NCBI GenBank assembly: GCA_900542115.1
Contig: UQMC01000002.1
Coordinates: 1 to 34,954, forward strand
Reading direction: 5' to 3'
Origin: an uncultured Oscillibacter sp.
GTDB taxonomy: Bacteria; Bacillota; Clostridia; Oscillospirales; Oscillospiraceae
DNA length: 34,954 bases
The notes under the pieces are model-generated. The model saw only the letters and a list, made by a program, of their open reading frames with translations, was not told the DNA's origin and ran no database searches. Numbering within the stretch: position 1 is the stretch's first letter; every line of letters starts with the position of its first letter. Made by a program: the position numbers and the translations under genes. Positions 32,536-34,954 of the stretch are shown here, one piece after another.

Positions 32536-32573
32536 AAATTGGCCCCTGTACATTTCGGCACAGGGGCCAATTT
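32536..32573 (-). terminator. Terminator after the SLH-protein gene
   Basis: A 14-base stem (32536-32549 with 32560-32573) with a 10-base loop, GC-rich in the middle and A/T at the ends. On the minus strand only three T's lie at the end of the stem, so read-through into the lipoprotein gene is possible. Confidence 0.7.
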
Positions 32574-32606
32574 TGGAAATACTGCTGCGAACTTGTCTGT
32601 AAGGCC

Positions 32607-34577
32607 TTAGCCCTTGACCTCCACGGCACGGACGATTCCGTCATAGACATAGAGGTTCATGGTGCCGCCATAATCCCGTGCGGCGTCCAGATCGGTCATC
32701 CACGTATCCGTGTCGGCATTGTAGCACTGGACGTTGGAGGGCACCTCATAGGTGCGGCTGCCGTAGGTCACGGCGGTCTTACCCACCCATGCGCTGGCGG
32801 GAACATTGCCGAGCCTGGTCATGGTGGCAAAGCTGGTGAAGCCGGTCTCTCCCTTATTGAAGCGGACCGCCACCCATGCGCCGCTGCTGACGTTGTTGCC
32901 GCTCTTGATGGGGCCGTAGGTCTTCTGCTTTGTCTCAATGGAGATGGACTGTGTTTCCTTGCCGGTGGTATCATCGCGGTCCGTCACCACCTTGGCCCGG
33001 CCATACACCGTATCGCCGGTGACGCTGCCGTTCAGCACCACAAGGTCCACCTGTCCTGCCCAGTTGGTCCGGGCATAGGTGACACGGCTCTCATTGATGA
33101 CCGACTGACCCAGCTCGCCAAGGCCGATCTGCTTACCGCCATCAAAGATGAAGGCGTTGTCCGTCAGCTTCCGACCGCCCAGCGTCCGCTCCGGCACGTT
33201 CAGCTCGCCGCCGGCGCCGCCGGAAATTTTACCAAGGTTCAGCTTCACGTTCTGACCGCCGTTCTTGCTGCTGGAAAGGCTCACCACCTGACCGGCATAA
33301 TCGCTGGCCGTACCCACTGTCAGCAGGCTGCCGCCGCAGATCATTTGCACGCTGCCGCTTCCATCCACATAGGCCATGGCGTTGCCCTGCACATTACCGC
33401 TGTTGGCGTCCTCCGCACCGGCCACCTGACCGTCCGCAGTCAGCAGCAGCACGATCTGCTTGCCGGGCTTCAGCTTGGAAAGGGAGTCCACCGCCGTAGG
33501 CAGAACGTTGAGCTTCATGCCGTTCAGCACGGTGATGGTAGAGGGATTGCTGGGAGAGGGACTGCAATCCTCGTAGTACACAGATACCCGGGTATCACTG
33601 ACGATGATGGAATTGGTGGCGGCAGAATAGGTCGCCACATCGTAGCGCTTCAGGTCGCCGACAGACGCGGGCGTTCCGTTCTTATAGACATTGTAGCTGC
33701 TGCTTCCGGCCAGCGCGCCGAGGGTACTGCCCGCGTTGCCGTTGCCGATGATGACCGCCGCGTTGGACACGCCGCCGCTGCCTGTCACCGGCAGGAACGT
33801 CAAAATCTCTCCCTCGCTGTTGGTCACAACCTTGCCCTTGGAGCCGATGAGGCTGGTGGAGGTCACGGGATGTGCCATATCATATTCCGTGCCGCCGGCG
33901 GTCATGGTGCCCTTGCCGCCATCCACGGCGGTGAGGTAGACCTCGTTCTTCCCCACGCTGTAGCTGAACAGGACATCGCCCTTGCCGTGCTTGGCTTCAA
34001 ACAGGTTCATAAAGAGCTTGGCCGCCTGCGCCCGGGTCACACCGGCGTAGGCCGAGGTGATGCCGGTGGATTTCAGCAGGCCGTTGGTCTGTGCCTCCGC
34101 CATGTAGCTCTGGGGCCACACACCGCCCATGTCCTCGTCTTTATAGCCGAGGCCCCGCATGAGAATCGTCACCGCCTGTCCGGCGGTCACGGTCTGTCCG
34201 GGCTTGAATTTACCATCGGCAAAGCCGGAGATGATTCCCTTTCGGGAGGCCATGTTGATATAAGCGGACGCCCAGTGGGAGGGCTTCACATCCGGGAAGA
34301 TAGTCACGGTGGAATACCGGCCCAGCTCGCCGCTGCCATCCATGGCGTATACCGCCATCTTGCAGAACTGCGCCCGGTTCAGCACGGTGTCTGGCCGGAA
34401 TGTTCCGTCACCGTAGCCATCCAGCACGCCCATGAGCCGCAGCGTCTCAATGGCTGTGGCGGTGTAGCTGTCGCTGACATCGGAAAATTTCGTAACAGAG
34501 GCCGCCCCCACCGGCACAGCCAGCAGGGATACCAGCAGGCTCACCGCCATGAGGCAGGTCAAAATTCGTTTTTTCAT
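32607..34577 (-). CDS. SLH-domain surface protein
   Basis: A 656-residue secreted protein. The signal peptide has cleavage expected after the AGA-type site near 25. Three S-layer-homology domains follow at about 31-77 (DGYGDGTFRPDTVLNRAQ), 94-143 (FPDVKPSHWASAYI...GFADGKFKPG) and a shorter third at 153-195. These normally bind pyruvylated secondary cell-wall polymer. The rest (200-656) is a Gly/Ser/Thr- and Val-rich beta-type region, with many short strands, that I cannot assign. The ATG at 34577 follows AAAGGAG and precedes the signal peptide exactly. It is 13 bases after the permease stop, so it belongs to an operon entering from the right. Confidence 0.9.
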   Translation of the reverse strand: MKKRILTCLMAVSLLVSLLAVPVGAASVTKFSDVSDSYTATAIETLRLMGVLDGYGDGTFRPDTVLNRAQFCKMAVYAMDGSGELGRYSTVTIFPDVKPSHWASAYINMASRKGIISGFADGKFKPGQTVTAGQAVTILMRGLGYKDEDMGGVWPQSYMAEAQTNGLLKSTGITSAYAGVTRAQAAKLFMNLFEAKHGKGDVLFSYSVGKNEVYLTAVDGGKGTMTAGGTEYDMAHPVTSTSLIGSKGKVVTNSEGEILTFLPVTGSGGVSNAAVIIGNGNAGSTLGALAGSSSYNVYKNGTPASVGDLKRYDVATYSAATNSIIVSDTRVSVYYEDCSPSPSNPSTITVLNGMKLNVLPTAVDSLSKLKPGKQIVLLLTADGQVAGAEDANSGNVQGNAMAYVDGSGSVQMICGGSLLTVGTASDYAGQVVSLSSSKNGGQNVKLNLGKISGGAGGELNVPERTLGGRKLTDNAFIFDGGKQIGLGELGQSVINESRVTYARTNWAGQVDLVVLNGSVTGDTVYGRAKVVTDRDDTTGKETQSISIETKQKTYGPIKSGNNVSSGAWVAVRFNKGETGFTSFATMTRLGNVPASAWVGKTAVTYGSRTYEVPSNVQCYNADTDTWMTDLDAARDYGGTMNLYVYDGIVRAVEVKG

Positions 34578-34590
34578 TCTTCTCTCTCCT

Positions 34591-34954
34591 TTAATCCGCC
34601 CGCAGGGCTTCCACAGGCTGCAATTTGGATGCCTTGGCCGCCGGGTAGCTGCCGAACAGCACACCCAGCGCTACCGACAGCCCGAAAGCCGCCAGCGTCA
34701 CCCATGTGGCGGGAAAAATCGTCATCTGGAACAGGATTTTTCCCAAAACCAGACTGCCAATGGTGCCGAAAGCGATGCCTACCAGTCCGCCCATGCCGCA
34801 GAGCATACCGGACTCGATGAGGAACTGCGCCACAATGCTGCTGCGCTGGGCGCCGAGGCTTCGGCGGATGCCGATCTCTCTCGTGCGCTCCGTCACCGTC
34901 ACCAGCATGATGTTCATAATGCCGATACCGCCCACCACAAGGGAGATGGCGGCA
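34591..34954 (-). CDS. ABC transporter permease, FtsX/MacB type (C-terminal fragment)
   Basis: The frame is open to the window edge, so only the last 120 residues or so are seen. It shows the FtsX-domain signature [28 protein letters not shown], then three hydrophobic segments, and ends in [17 protein letters not shown], a typical MacB/YknZ-type terminus. Such permeases couple a cytoplasmic ATPase to export of, or resistance to, peptides or macrolides, or to work at the envelope. The ATPase and periplasmic-adaptor-like genes would lie to the right, outside the window. Its stop is 13 bases before the SLH-protein start. Confidence 0.9.
   Translation of the reverse strand, partial: AAISLVVGGIGIMNIMLVTVTERTREIGIRRSLGAQRSSIVAQFLIESGMLCGMGGLVGIAFGTIGSLVLGKILFQMTIFPATWVTLAAFGLSVALGVLFGSYPAAKASKLQPVEALRAD

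Overview
The window looks like part of the chromosome of a GC-rich, endospore-forming Gram-positive bacterium of the Clostridia, most plausibly an Oscillospirales (Flavonifractor/Oscillibacter/Intestinimonas-like) gut anaerobe. The reasons are a spoVAD-spoVAE pair, strong AGGAGG-type ribosome binding sites, TTGACA/TATAAT and TRTG-extended promoters, lysine and TPP riboswitches, an SLH-domain surface protein, RNase Y, and a clostridial-type (Re)-citrate synthase/aconitase/isocitrate dehydrogenase cluster. The genus is inference. Bases 1-51 are not biological: they match the Illumina P5/TruSeq universal adapter and replace the 3' end of the first gene. No rRNA, tRNA, CRISPR array, transposase or prophage gene was found.

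Left third (1-12.3 kb), organic-acid metabolism. A truncated malic enzyme and a LarA-type nickel 2-hydroxyacid racemase/epimerase form a minus-strand operon. It diverges from an AEC-family carboxylate permease across a compact region with two near-consensus promoters. A TRAP transporter (dctP, dctQ, dctM) follows, with a structured leader and a 42-base palindrome between dctP and dctQ. Next is a four-gene operon: probable (Re)-citrate synthase, FCD-type GntR regulator, aconitase and isocitrate dehydrogenase. A 24-base dyad overlaps the -10 of its promoter and is the obvious candidate operator for the GntR protein. Together these genes could import C4-dicarboxylates or hydroxyacids, make pyruvate by way of malate, and build 2-oxoglutarate/glutamate from acetyl-CoA and oxaloacetate.

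Middle (12.3-19.7 kb), minus strand, with two riboswitch operons. A lysine riboswitch with its own terminator precedes an NhaC-superfamily transporter, best read as a lysine transporter, and a tightly coupled M20 (ArgE/DapE-type) amidohydrolase. A TPP riboswitch with a terminator precedes thiE, an HAD phosphatase and thiD. A 274-base MITE-like element with 23-base terminal inverted repeats sits between the last two. Further along lie hairpin-rich direct repeats and a cysteine desulfidase (CdsB/CyuA-type) gene.

Right half (19.8-35 kb). In order: spoVAD-spoVAE with a candidate sigma-G promoter; a NodB-type deacetylase lipoprotein and cytidine deaminase; a membrane-anchored HtrA protease; a COG2509-type FAD-dependent dehydrogenase and a D-2-hydroxyacid dehydrogenase; RNase Y; a short amidase with an SH3 domain; an RlmI-like methyltransferase. 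Last is a minus-strand group entering from the right edge: an FtsX/MacB-type permease fragment, an SLH-domain protein, a small lipoprotein and a four-helix membrane protein. Convergent gene pairs are separated by symmetric hairpin terminators.
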